A stretch of 26,889 nt of DNA from Bacteroidales bacterium M5 (GCA_001689535.1 LUJP01000094.1:1-26889), one strand, 5' to 3'; counted from the first letter of the stretch, positions 1 through 6,784 are shown. Notes: generated from the sequence alone by a model not told the origin. Made by a program: numbers and translations.

Positions 1-27
1 CCCGTCCAACTTTTTGGGGTCACTTCA
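1..27. mobile_element. Terminal inverted repeat of an IS3-family (IS150-group) element
   Basis: Read on the minus strand, these bases begin TGAAGTGACCCC and continue AAAAAGTTGGAC, which resembles the terminal inverted repeat of IS150-group IS3 elements as I remember it (TG..CTG..CCCAAAAAGT.GGACA). If correct, the body of the element and its transposase lie to the left, outside the window, and base 27/28 is the junction with the host sequence. No transposase coding sequence can be recognised inside the window here. The match is from memory of the family and was not searched. Confidence 0.5.
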
Positions 28-187
28 CATTTCAGTATGTTCGGGACGCTTTTTATATCTGTTGCATTTATAAGAATAACCAGTAACTTAAGGGAAGATT
101 CGGTTAAGTTAAAAAATATGAAATGTCAATCTTATACTGCTTCTTTGACGTTATCATTATAAAAAACAACTTAACAACAATTGCATT

Positions 188-361
188 ATGAAATTCTTAC
201 TTGTTTTAGCCGTTATTTTGGCAGTGGTAGCCATCGGATTCCTTTGCGCCACACTATTCACTACCGGTGCTTCTCTCGTTTATCCTTCAATAGGAGCCGG
301 CCTTGCTCTGGTGGCATTTATACTTGTTCTTGTGGCATTTGTCAACAAGTCGACCAATTGA
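188..361 (+). CDS. Small two-helix membrane protein, 57 aa, unknown function
   Basis: The reading frame from ATG 188 to TGA 361 encodes 57 residues beginning MKFLLVLAVILAVVAIGFLC. Residues 3-21 and about 33-53 are two strongly hydrophobic stretches separated by a short turn (TTGASLVYPS), and the tail VNKSTN is short and polar, so this looks like an inner-membrane hairpin. It has no cysteine motif or charged catalytic residues, and I do not recognise a family. The hydrophobic pattern, the ATG start and the strong terminator 37 bp downstream favour a real gene over the overlapping frame starting near 181, which encodes an unremarkable cysteine- and arginine-rich peptide. It stands alone: the next gene has its own promoter. 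No convincing promoter was found upstream. Confidence 0.6.
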   Translation: MKFLLVLAVILAVVAIGFLCATLFTTGASLVYPSIGAGLALVAFILVLVAFVNKSTN

Positions 362-397
362 TTCCCTGAGGAGAAATCCTTAAAAAATATCACAATT

Positions 398-438
398 CGG
401 CCTCTTTCGTCCGCCGTGCGGAGGGAGGGGCCGTTTTT
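398..438 (+). terminator. Rho-independent terminator after the small membrane protein
   Basis: CGGCC at 398-402 pairs with GGCCG at 429-433, and the stem continues inward with G-C and G-U pairs. A run of five T follows immediately (434-438). The T-run partly overlaps the -33 element of the next promoter. Confidence 0.7.
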
Positions 439-466
439 GTGCCATAAATAAATTTATGTACCTTTG
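436..466 (+). promoter_or_regulatory. Bacteroidota-type promoter for the DUF1599/MauE pair
   Basis: TTTG at 436-439 (-33) and TACCTTTG at 459-466 (-7) are separated by 19 bp, the expected arrangement for the primary sigma factor of Bacteroidota. The start of transcription would fall near 473, leaving a leader of roughly 37 nt before ATG 510. Confidence 0.75.
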
Positions 467-509
467 CAATAACCCGTGGAGGGTTCATTAATCAAACTCA
501 CATTTACTC

Positions 510-1070
510 ATGCAGGAAACTACCAATACTCCCGGTGCCGATACAAATGCTCAGTTTGACGCCGTTCTGAAAGCTTGCCGCGATATTTTTGTGAAGAAAC
601 TGGATGATTATGGTGCTTCATGGCGTATACTGCGTCCGTGTTCGCTTACCGACCAGATTTTTATCAAAGCCAAGCGTATCCGTTCGCTCGAGGAAGGTGG
701 AGTGGCAATGGTCGACGAAGGCATACTGCCTGAATTCATGGCTATCGTAAACTATGGCATAGTGGGGCTTATCCAGCTTGAACTCGGAGCGTGCGACTCT
801 CCTGATATCAACGCCACACGCGCATTGGAGCTTTACGACCATTATGCAGCGGAGGCAAAAACACTCATGATTGCCAAGAACCACGATTATGATGAGGCCT
901 GGAGAGGAATGCGCGTCAAGAGCTATACGGATTTTATTCTCACGAAGGTGAACCGGACAAAGCAGATAGAGAATCATGGCGGGCACACTTCGGTAAGCGA
1001 AGGTATAGATGCCAACTATATGGATATGATTAATTATGCCGTATTCGGTATAATCAAACTTACAGAATGA
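510..1070 (+). CDS. DUF1599 (Nmad1-like) protein with two tandem domain copies
   Basis: A 186-residue protein made of two copies of the DUF1599 domain, a family also described as nucleotide-modification-associated domain 1. Copy one spans about residues 22-92 and copy two about 115-186. They align through DDYGASWR (32-39) against HDYDEAWR (125-132), then SLTDQIFIKAKR against SYTDFILTKVNR, and end in matching helices (FMAIVNYGIVGLIQLE and YMDMINYAVFGIIKLTE). Biochemical function is not established from sequence; the Nmad name reflects comparative-genomics association with DNA base modification in phages, while here the gene sits among housekeeping genes. The stop overlaps the next ATG by 4 bp (ATGA), so it is probably translationally coupled to the MauE/DoxX gene. 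Start chosen at the ATG following the promoter. Confidence 0.85.
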   Translation: MQETTNTPGADTNAQFDAVLKACRDIFVKKLDDYGASWRILRPCSLTDQIFIKAKRIRSLEEGGVAMVDEGILPEFMAIVNYGIVGLIQLELGACDSPDINATRALELYDHYAAEAKTLMIAKNHDYDEAWRGMRVKSYTDFILTKVNRTKQIENHGGHTSVSEGIDANYMDMINYAVFGIIKLTE

Positions 1071-2425
1071 ACATGACGGACACCACCCGGATTCCACAGG
1101 CCCAAAAGCGACGCTGCAATATTACTCTCTGGAGTGTATGGATTCTTCGAGTTGTGGTTGGCGTTGTATTCATTACAAGCGGTGTCGCCAAGGATATTGA
1201 TTTGTGGGGATTTGTATTCAAGATAGAGGAATATCTTGGCGTATGGACGCTGCATGTGCCGAGATCACTGGTGGTCTCCTTTTCATTTTTGCTCTCTGCT
1301 ACGGAGTTTCTGTGTGGCGTTTTTTTGCTGTTCGGCTGTTATCGACGTTCGTCTGTGTGGCTTATGGCTGCCATGATGGCCTTCATGCTTCCGCTGTCAT
1401 TCTACATAATGGTTGCGAATCCTGTGAGCGACTGCGGTTGCTTTGGCGATTTTCTGCATATTTCTAATACGGCCACATTCATTAAAAATATAATATTATC
1501 AGCGGCTATCATATATCTGATTCCCCGGAATGGCCGTTATGACGGGCTTTTCCGACCAGGATTGCAGTGGGTGGTAGTAGTGCTGTGTGGGCTATATGTC
1601 CTTTCTGTAGGTTGGATCGGCTACAATGTGCAGCCAATGGTGGATTTCCGTTCGTTTCCGCAGGGAACATTTCTTACTCCTCCGGACGGAGAGGAAAGTG
1701 AGGATGCCGACGTTCGCTTTGAGTTTATCTATTCAAAAGACGGGGAGGAACGAGCTTTCAGCGCCGAAGAACTTCCTGACTCAACCTGGACTTTTGTGGA
1801 CCGGAGGGTGGTTTCCGGACAGGAGGCGTCATCTCTAACGGAGCTTACTGTATATGACAGTGAGGGAGCGGATGTGACAGCCGATGTGTTTCCGGAGGAG
1901 GGGGAGCAGATGACGATAGTTCTCCCGCAATATTCGCGTGCCGATGCTTCATATACCTATACCGTGAATGAGCTTCAGCATCTTATGGAGAGACGGGGAG
2001 GACGCCTGATAGAGATTGCTGCCATACCCGAAGATAAGATTGCTGACTGGGCCGATATCTCCATGGCATCCTATCCCATCTACATAGCTGATGAAACCAC
2101 GCTAAAAGAATTTTCACGCGGTACCATGTCGGTGGTATATACTATCGACGGAAGAGTGCAGTGGAAACGCACCCTGTGGTCGGTCCCGCCTACCATTCTC
2201 AATCTTCCGGGAAGTGATACTGCTGAAGTGATTGAATCGCTTCGTCCGTGGAGCTCAGATGATTTCATAAGAATGAGCCTCGTGCTTGCAACCGTTTTGT
2301 TGCTTCTTGCTGCAGCTGACCGAGCCGCCGTTCTACGGCATATAATCCGGAGAAATTCGCGTAGAAATAAAAAAGCTGACGCCGAGATAAAGGAAAAAAA
2401 TCAACAATCCGAAAATAATAACTAA
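1067..2425 (+). CDS. MauE/DoxX-type redox membrane protein with periplasmic domain
   Basis: A 452-residue integral membrane protein. Residues about 22-190 hold four to five transmembrane helices of the MauE/DoxX type, beginning WILRVVVGVVFITSGVAK, with a CGCF motif at 123-126 in the loop after helix three, a feature seen in redox-linked members. Residues about 215-385 form a soluble, presumably extracytoplasmic region with a Bacteroidales-typical opening (FIYSKDGEERAFSAEELPDS) and a possible thioredoxin-like fold but no CxxC. A final helix (402-420) precedes a basic, asparagine-rich cytoplasmic tail. The family is thought to support disulfide or quinone-linked redox chemistry; the substrate is unknown. 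It follows the DUF1599 gene with a 4-bp overlap and lies 50 bp before tpiA. Confidence 0.8.
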   Translation: MNMTDTTRIPQAQKRRCNITLWSVWILRVVVGVVFITSGVAKDIDLWGFVFKIEEYLGVWTLHVPRSLVVSFSFLLSATEFLCGVFLLFGCYRRSSVWLMAAMMAFMLPLSFYIMVANPVSDCGCFGDFLHISNTATFIKNIILSAAIIYLIPRNGRYDGLFRPGLQWVVVVLCGLYVLSVGWIGYNVQPMVDFRSFPQGTFLTPPDGEESEDADVRFEFIYSKDGEERAFSAEELPDSTWTFVDRRVVSGQEASSLTELTVYDSEGADVTADVFPEEGEQMTIVLPQYSRADASYTYTVNELQHLMERRGGRLIEIAAIPEDKIADWADISMASYPIYIADETTLKEFSRGTMSVVYTIDGRVQWKRTLWSVPPTILNLPGSDTAEVIESLRPWSSDDFIRMSLVLATVLLLLAAADRAAVLRHIIRRNSRRNKKADAEIKEKNQQSENNN

Positions 2426-2430
2426 ATTTG
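2423..2430 (+). promoter_or_regulatory. Possible -7 element for tpiA overlapping the upstream stop codon
   Basis: TAAATTTG matches TAnnTTTG and shares its TAA with the stop codon of the preceding gene. There is no clear TTTG at the -33 distance, so tpiA may instead be read from the upstream promoter at 436-466. Confidence 0.35.
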
Positions 2431-2475
2431 CAATTGCTGAAAAATAATCAATTTCAACCTAAACATATAATAGCA

Positions 2476-3231
2476 ATGAGAAAAAACATCGTGGCAGGTA
2501 ACTGGAAAATGAATACCACTCTTCCTGAAGGCCTGCAGTTAGCTAAAGAGGTTAATGATGCTCTGAAAGGCATTGACGCAAAATGCGACGTTATTATCTG
2601 TGTGCCTTTTACTCATCTCGCACCCATCAATGGTGTGATTGACCAGAATATTCTGGGTCTTGGTGCAGAAAACTGCGCTGACCATACCTCAGGTGCCTAC
2701 ACCGGCGAGGTTTCGGCTCCCATGGTTGCCTCAACCGGCGCCACTTATGTAATTCTTGGCCACTCAGAGCGTCGCCAGTATTACGGTGAGACTTCCGAGA
2801 CTCTCAAAGAGAAAGTTAATCTGGCTCTTGCAAATGGTCTTACTCCTATTTTCTGCATCGGTGAGGTGCTCGAAGAGCGCGAGGCCGGCAAGCATTTCGA
2901 TGTTGTCAAGGCTCAGATTGAGGAAGCTCTCTTCGATCTTTCTGCAGAGGACTTTTCCAAGCTTATCCTTGCTTACGAGCCCGTTTGGGCCATCGGAACC
3001 GGCAAGACTGCTACTGATGACCAGGCACAGGAAATACATGCCTACATCCGCAGCGTAATCGAAGGAAAATATGGAAAAGAGGTTGCTGAGAACACCTCGA
3101 TTCTTTATGGCGGTTCCTGCAAACCCTCCAACGCTAAGGCTCTCTTCGCTAAACCCGACGTGGACGGCGGTCTGATCGGAGGCGCTTCTCTGAAAGCCGA
3201 CAGCTTCATGGGCATAGTAGAGGCATTCTGA
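2476..3231 (+). CDS. tpiA: Triose-phosphate isomerase
   Basis: Interconverts dihydroxyacetone phosphate and glyceraldehyde 3-phosphate in cytoplasmic glycolysis and gluconeogenesis. With the start at ATG 2476 the product has 251 residues, the normal length, and begins MRKNIVAGNWKMN as in close homologues; the longer in-frame extension from 2428 would add 16 residues unlike the family. Catalytic residues are visible: Lys11 in GNWKMN, His96 in ILGHSERR and Glu168 in AYEPVWAIGTG. The phosphate-binding loop is present as YGGSCKPSNA and GLIGGASL near the C-terminus. The protein appears intact. It lies 50 bp after the MauE/DoxX gene and is closed by a strong terminator. Confidence 0.97.
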   Translation: MRKNIVAGNWKMNTTLPEGLQLAKEVNDALKGIDAKCDVIICVPFTHLAPINGVIDQNILGLGAENCADHTSGAYTGEVSAPMVASTGATYVILGHSERRQYYGETSETLKEKVNLALANGLTPIFCIGEVLEEREAGKHFDVVKAQIEEALFDLSAEDFSKLILAYEPVWAIGTGKTATDDQAQEIHAYIRSVIEGKYGKEVAENTSILYGGSCKPSNAKALFAKPDVDGGLIGGASLKADSFMGIVEAF

Positions 3232-3251
3232 TAATATCTTATTCACAGCAT

Positions 3252-3285
3252 AGCGTCCGGGAGCGAAATGCCTCCGGACGCTTTT
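3252..3285 (+). terminator. Rho-independent terminator after tpiA
   Basis: AGCGTCCGG at 3252-3260 pairs perfectly with CCGGACGCT at 3273-3281, with a 12-nt loop, followed by TTTT (3282-3285). Confidence 0.85.
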
Positions 3286-3309
3286 GCTTTCCATTTGGCA
3301 AAAATGTAT

Positions 3310-3317
3310 TATCTTTG
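3310..3317 (+). promoter_or_regulatory. -7 promoter element for the SPOR gene and folE
   Basis: TATCTTTG matches TAnnTTTG. The nearest TTTG (3294-3297) is only 12 bp upstream and another (3283-3286) 23 bp upstream, so no ideally spaced -33 element exists. A start of transcription near 3324 gives a leader of about 24 nt before ATG 3348. Confidence 0.5.
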
Positions 3318-3347
3318 CCAAAGCGTAACAAACCGCTTTTGCAAGCT

Positions 3348-3836
3348 ATGATAAAGAATCTGATCACAGCATTTATAGTTTCGGCATTTACTCTTTGTCA
3401 GGTAAATGCCCAGACAAGTGCCGACGAACCTCTTATAATCACTCATATCACAGCGTCGGGTGTGAACACCGTAACCATGCCACCTCAGCTGCTCAAGCTT
3501 CTTCAGTATAACCTGGAGCAGGATCCTGTGGATGCCGAGGAGGATGAGGCCTCCAGCGCCCAGCGCGGCGACTCAAGGGTCGGTTACAGGGTGCAGGTGT
3601 TCAGTGACAACAACCAGCGTACTGCAAAAAATGAAGCCCGGTCAAAATCGCGTTCTATCGGCACCCGTTTCCCTCAGTACCGCACTTATGTGAGCTACAC
3701 CTCGCCATACTGGCGGCTTCGTGTCGGAGACTTCCGCACACGTCAGGAGGCAGCTGCGGCCGCCGAAGAGTTGCGTGAGGCATTTCCGTCGTACAGTAAG
3801 GAAATAAGAGTGGTGAGAGACCGGGTGAATTTCTAA
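3348..3836 (+). CDS. Exported SPOR-domain protein
   Basis: A 162-residue exported protein. Residues 1-21 are a signal peptide (MIKNLITAFIVSAFTLCQVN, cleavage likely after NAQ or near it). The middle, about 45-75, is acidic and probably flexible. Residues about 78-158 form a SPOR domain, opening VGYRVQVFSDNNQRTAKNEA and including YWRLRVGDFRTRQEAAAAAEEL. SPOR domains bind denuded peptidoglycan glycans at division sites. I chose ATG 3348 over an earlier in-frame TTG (3315), because the latter would fall inside the -7 element and destroy the signal peptide. folE begins 13 bp downstream, so the two are probably co-transcribed. Confidence 0.85.
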   Translation: MIKNLITAFIVSAFTLCQVNAQTSADEPLIITHITASGVNTVTMPPQLLKLLQYNLEQDPVDAEEDEASSAQRGDSRVGYRVQVFSDNNQRTAKNEARSKSRSIGTRFPQYRTYVSYTSPYWRLRVGDFRTRQEAAAAAEELREAFPSYSKEIRVVRDRVNF

Positions 3837-3849
3837 ATATTTGGTCACT

Positions 3850-4452
3850 ATGGTAAAATCAGACGGTTTTAAATCAGACGGTTTGAGCGAGTCCGAAATT
3901 ATAACAGAAATAGCCTCGCACTACAAGACGATATTGCAACTGATAGGAGAGGATGTTTCGCGTCAGGGGTTGGTCAAAACGCCTGAAAGAGCCGCTAAGG
4001 CGTTATGGTATGTGACGCGTGGCTATAGGCAGAATATAACAGATGTTGTCAATGGCGCTCTGTTCGAAAACTCGGGATCGGGCCGCATCGTAGTAGTGCG
4101 GGATATTGAATTCTATTCCCTTTGCGAGCATCATATTCTACCGTTTTTCGGCCATATGGATATAGGATATATACCGGGGGAGAATATAATCGGCCTGAGT
4201 AAAGTTGCCAGAATAGTGGATATGTTCAGCCGGCGCCTTCAGGTGCAGGAACACCTCACCGAGGAGGTTGCTGATGCCTTGATGGATTGTATCGGCGCAC
4301 AGGGGGTGATTGTGAGAACCCGTGCCCATCATCTCTGCATGGAGATGCGTGGAGTAGGGAAGCAGGACTCAACAACTGTTACTCTTGCCACCCGTGGAGT
4401 TTTTGCCACGGACCGGAGTCTGAGAGAGGAGTTTTTCTCTCTCGTTCGCTGA
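3850..4452 (+). CDS. folE: GTP cyclohydrolase I
   Basis: Converts GTP to 7,8-dihydroneopterin triphosphate, the first step toward tetrahydrofolate or other pterins and 7-deazaguanines. The 200-residue protein has the zinc ligands Cys92 and His95 in LCEHHILPFFG and Cys163 in AHHLCMEMRGV, plus the conserved GLSKVARIVDMFSRRLQVQE. Length is typical for the family. I start it at ATG 3850; a TTG at 3841 in the same frame is less likely. The first residues contain an odd tandem repeat (KSDGF then KSDGL) produced by a 15-bp DNA duplication at 3856-3884, upstream of the conserved domain and probably harmless. It follows the SPOR gene by 13 bp and ends at a strong terminator. Confidence 0.95.
   Translation: MVKSDGFKSDGLSESEIITEIASHYKTILQLIGEDVSRQGLVKTPERAAKALWYVTRGYRQNITDVVNGALFENSGSGRIVVVRDIEFYSLCEHHILPFFGHMDIGYIPGENIIGLSKVARIVDMFSRRLQVQEHLTEEVADALMDCIGAQGVIVRTRAHHLCMEMRGVGKQDSTTVTLATRGVFATDRSLREEFFSLVR
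3856..3884 (+). repeat. In-frame 15-bp tandem duplication at the folE N-terminus
   Basis: AAATCAGACGGTTTT (3856-3870) is followed directly by a second copy matching in 14 of 15 positions (3871-3885, last base G). It encodes residues KSDGF and KSDGL. Confidence 0.85.
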
Positions 4453-4497
4453 CGCTTCCTAAAATCAAATTAGTAGAATTTGTTCCTATATTTTGTT

Positions 4498-4524
4498 AAG
4501 GCTTCATTTTTGAAGCCTTTTTTT
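4498..4524 (+). terminator. Rho-independent terminator after folE
   Basis: AAGGCTTC at 4498-4505 pairs perfectly with GAAGCCTT at 4512-4519 around a six-base loop, followed by a T-run to 4524. Confidence 0.9.
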
Positions 4525-4586
4525 GTGGGCCATTGGGGCTCTTGATTTACGGGAAAAATAGGTAAGGTGAGAGTGTGTATCGGTTC

Positions 4587-5153
4587 TTATCTCGGAGTGG
4601 AAGGTGTGAAGCTCTCAAAACTGTTGTCGCTGTAGTAAACGATTATATTCACTATGCTTTTCCCGTCGGTGGGATTAAACGAAATGGTGGGAGAGGTTGA
4701 CCCGGGAAAATTCTCTTTTTCGGGGAGGGCGTCGTTTTCTTCAGTCTTACCGAGATTTTCGGGTAGATTTCCCAGGCTATTTACCTCAATCGCCTCTGCG
4801 GAATTATCTGAGGATGAATCCTGATAGTTGGTGTTGAAGTCTATTGTGGCGCTAATGGTTTCGTTGTCACTTGGTTGGGAAAGCGAAAATTCAAGATTCG
4901 GGGCTGATTGGGGCTCTGAGGTTTTGATATTTGAATTGAACAGCATAGTTCCTTCGCCAAACATAAGCCACATCACACTTAGCTCGGGAAATGCTTCGTG
5001 AATTTTCCCGATAAGCTCATCGCTCACTTTCTTATTGCGTCCGTTCAGGAGCTGCGACAGGGAAGGGCGCGGAATTTTACAAGTATCTGCAAACTGAGTG
5101 ACAGGAATAGCCAGATAATTTATAAATTCTTTCAGCCGTGAAACAATATCCAT
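4587..5153 (-). CDS. HTH (XRE-type) DNA-binding protein with low-complexity tail
   Basis: A 188-residue protein whose N-terminal 60 residues form a helix-turn-helix of the XRE/Cro kind: VTQFADTCKIPRPSLSQLLN followed by GRNKKVSDELIGKIHEAFPE and LSVMWLMFGEG, the usual end of this domain in Bacteroidales. Residues about 75-155 are rich in Ser, Asn and Glu and look disordered. The C-terminus has a short beta-like motif, SIVNIIVYYSDNSFESF, also seen in related Bacteroidales regulators as far as I recall. Targets are unknown. It is the only minus-strand gene in this part and faces a long gene-poor region; an inverted repeat over its own -33 box suggests possible autoregulation, which is inference. 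Confidence 0.75.
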   Translation of the reverse strand: MDIVSRLKEFINYLAIPVTQFADTCKIPRPSLSQLLNGRNKKVSDELIGKIHEAFPELSVMWLMFGEGTMLFNSNIKTSEPQSAPNLEFSLSQPSDNETISATIDFNTNYQDSSSDNSAEAIEVNSLGNLPENLGKTEENDALPEKENFPGSTSPTISFNPTDGKSIVNIIVYYSDNSFESFTPSTPR

Positions 5154-5179
5154 TTTGTAAATCTTAAATTTTGTCTTTA

Positions 5180-5210
5180 CAAATGTAATTATTTAAAATT
5201 AAATGGCAAA
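5180..5210 (-). promoter_or_regulatory. Promoter of the HTH regulator
   Basis: On the minus strand, TTTG (5210-5207) and TACATTTG (5187-5180) are 19 bp apart, a full match to the Bacteroidota promoter pattern. The start site would be near 5173, about 20 nt before the ATG at 5153. GGCA at 5205-5208 and TGCC at 5215-5218 form a small inverted repeat overlapping the -33 element. Confidence 0.75.
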
Positions 5211-6274
5211 ATTCTGCCGTTCAATTTTGGGAAGAGTAATAATTTAGCTTTGCACACTAAATGAGTTTTCAAATAGAAACAACACTCAAGTGATTGTTGT
5301 GTGCGTTTGCAAATCGAAAGAGGACTAAACACAAACGGAATGAATAATATAAAGCGATGCTATAGGTTTGGTATTAGAATGTATTGATTACTAAGGTTTT
5401 TTTCGTTGTGATATTGCCATCTAAGGTTGGAATTGGCTCAATGGGACGCTGATTATTTAACTTATACTTTAGGATATGCATGTAAATAGCTTAATAGTAA
5501 TGCTATGCGTATAGGGTTAAAATTTGTTTATCGCTTAATTTTGTATTTGTGAACTTAGAGCCGTCGCATGATTGGTTTCGCAAAATGACGAACTGAAAAA
5601 TTGCAAATCGTAATTCTGCGCTATTTTTTCGGGTTGTTTACAATTATGAAACTACTTGGACTGGGTATTTACAATTCAAACCTAACGTCTTTTCAATTCC
5701 AAATCCTTAATAGTTTATAAATGTAAACTAATATTTGAAGTTGTAGATGTATATGTAAAATCACTCCTGAATTATACATCTTCTTGATTTGAAAACATTT
5801 ACCTTGTATAGCTGGATTTACTATTTTGTCATTATTAACCATAATGAGCTTATAATCAAATCTTTTAATCTTTATTTACATTCTTGACATTCATCGTAAC
5901 AATTTTCACACTTCTAATTATGAAATATTTAATTCATGGCTTACCTTTGGGTATATCAACTTTATATTATTGATATATAGGTTATTGGTATTTAATAATA
6001 GTGCTGTTTAGCGTCTGAGAATGTGTTAAATCTGAGTCTGCAATTGTATCGCTCTTGTTAACGCGACTCTCAGATGGGATTAAGAAGTTATCGGCTACCG
6101 AAAAGCATTGATCTATCGAGGAATTACATGGTAAGGATAATATTATATATAAATTAGGAGATGGATGTAATTATTTTTAAATTACATGTGCGTAATTGAT
6201 GCCCATGGGATTGATAATTTTGCCAACGTAGGACATTTATACGTCCATTAGTTTCTCATTACCAATCCTTCATT
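5211..6274. other. AT-rich intergenic region of about 1.1 kb without a recognised gene
   Basis: No convincing reading frame, tRNA or known RNA family is visible. What can be seen: a plus-strand -7-like TAGCTTTG at 5245-5252, facing away from the HTH gene, with TTTG 15 bp upstream (shorter than usual); two 15-bp direct repeats at 5265-5279 and 5305-5319; the 10-bp core TTGCAAATCG of the second again at 5601-5610; and an AT-rich hairpin TATATCAA/TTGATATA at 5952-5977. Base composition is clearly more AT-rich than the flanking genes. Confidence 0.6.
5265..5319 (+). repeat. Pair of 15-bp direct repeats 40 bp apart
   Basis: GTTTTCAAATAGAAA (5265-5279) and GTTTGCAAATCGAAA (5305-5319) differ at two positions. 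The 40-bp period is about four helical turns and is not a multiple of three, so this is not a protein-level repeat. They may be operator sites for the adjacent HTH protein. Confidence 0.5.
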
Positions 6275-6481
6275 ATGGACAGCCAGGTTTTATTTAGCAG
6301 AAATGTAATCAACACTCTTCGCTCACTCCCGGAGGATGACCGGGGACCTATAGCAAATGCTCTTGCGGCGGAATTTATCCTTGGTAGAGATCCCCTAGAG
6401 GGCCTATCTGCCCTTCAGAGCAGGGTCTACTGCGTGTTAAGATTTTATGTGTGTCGTGACCAGAGGCATCTTCTCGTCTGA
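6275..6481 (+). CDS. Small hypothetical protein, 68 aa
   Basis: ATG 6275 to TGA 6481 encodes 68 residues beginning MDSQVLFSRNVINTLRSLPE. The composition is protein-like, soluble and probably all-helical: an amphipathic helix around 9-17, a second helix DDRGPIANALAAEFILG and a third segment QSRVYCVLRFYVCRDQRHLL. I do not recognise a family with confidence; it has the look of conserved small Bacteroidales proteins of unknown role. Its base composition is richer in GC than the surrounding intergenic DNA, which supports coding. A -7-like TAATTTTG lies at 6215-6222, without a good -33 box. No neighbour is in the same direction, so context gives no functional hint. Confidence 0.5.
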   Translation: MDSQVLFSRNVINTLRSLPEDDRGPIANALAAEFILGRDPLEGLSALQSRVYCVLRFYVCRDQRHLLV

Positions 6482-6568
6482 TGCTGATTTGAATACAAGT
6501 TCCGTAATTTGATTGGACAGCAGACGGTTAGTCCAGATATTCAAGGCATGCAAAATTCAAAAAGTAAG

Positions 6569-6601
6569 AATGCTTCATGGCGTATTCCATGATAAAGCAT
6601 T
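6569..6601 (-). terminator. Imperfect hairpin, possible terminator of the ABC-F gene
   Basis: AATGCTTCATGG (6569-6580) pairs with CCATG (6587-6591) and AAGCATT (6595-6601), with a three-base bulge. Read on the minus strand, the hairpin is followed after a few bases by TTTTT, about 180 nt past the ABC-F stop. The remainder of 6482-6784 shows no gene that I can support. Confidence 0.4.
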
Positions 6602-6784
6602 GACTGTTAATGGATACACGAGCGTGCATCCCTACAATTTTGAGGGTAATTTGAGTTTGCAACAATCAATGTTTTGACATCTGACTCTATGGAGATGCCT
6701 TAACACGAGTGTGCTTGCAACCGCTCATTCTTCAAACGCTCGCAGTGTTCTTTAATGATGTAATAAATAGAGCGGAGAGGAGAT

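Noticed and set aside
181..369. 62-aa reading frame overlapping the 57-aa membrane hairpin
   Set aside because: Starts at TTG and encodes a Ser/Arg/His/Cys-rich peptide with no helix pattern, whereas the frame from ATG 188 gives a clean two-helix protein.
2428..2475. 16-residue N-terminal extension of tpiA
   Set aside because: Would start at TTG immediately after the previous stop and does not resemble the family; MRKNIVAGNWKMN at 2476 is the normal start.
6008..6076. Inverted repeat TCTGAGA / TCTCAGA in the gene-poor region
   Set aside because: Seven-base arms about 45 bp apart in AT-rich DNA are not clearly beyond chance, and no T-run or gene context supports a function.
5211..6274. Prophage, CRISPR or tRNA content in the gene-poor stretch
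   Set aside because: No repeat-spacer pattern, no cloverleaf and no phage gene was seen; only short unspecific repeats.
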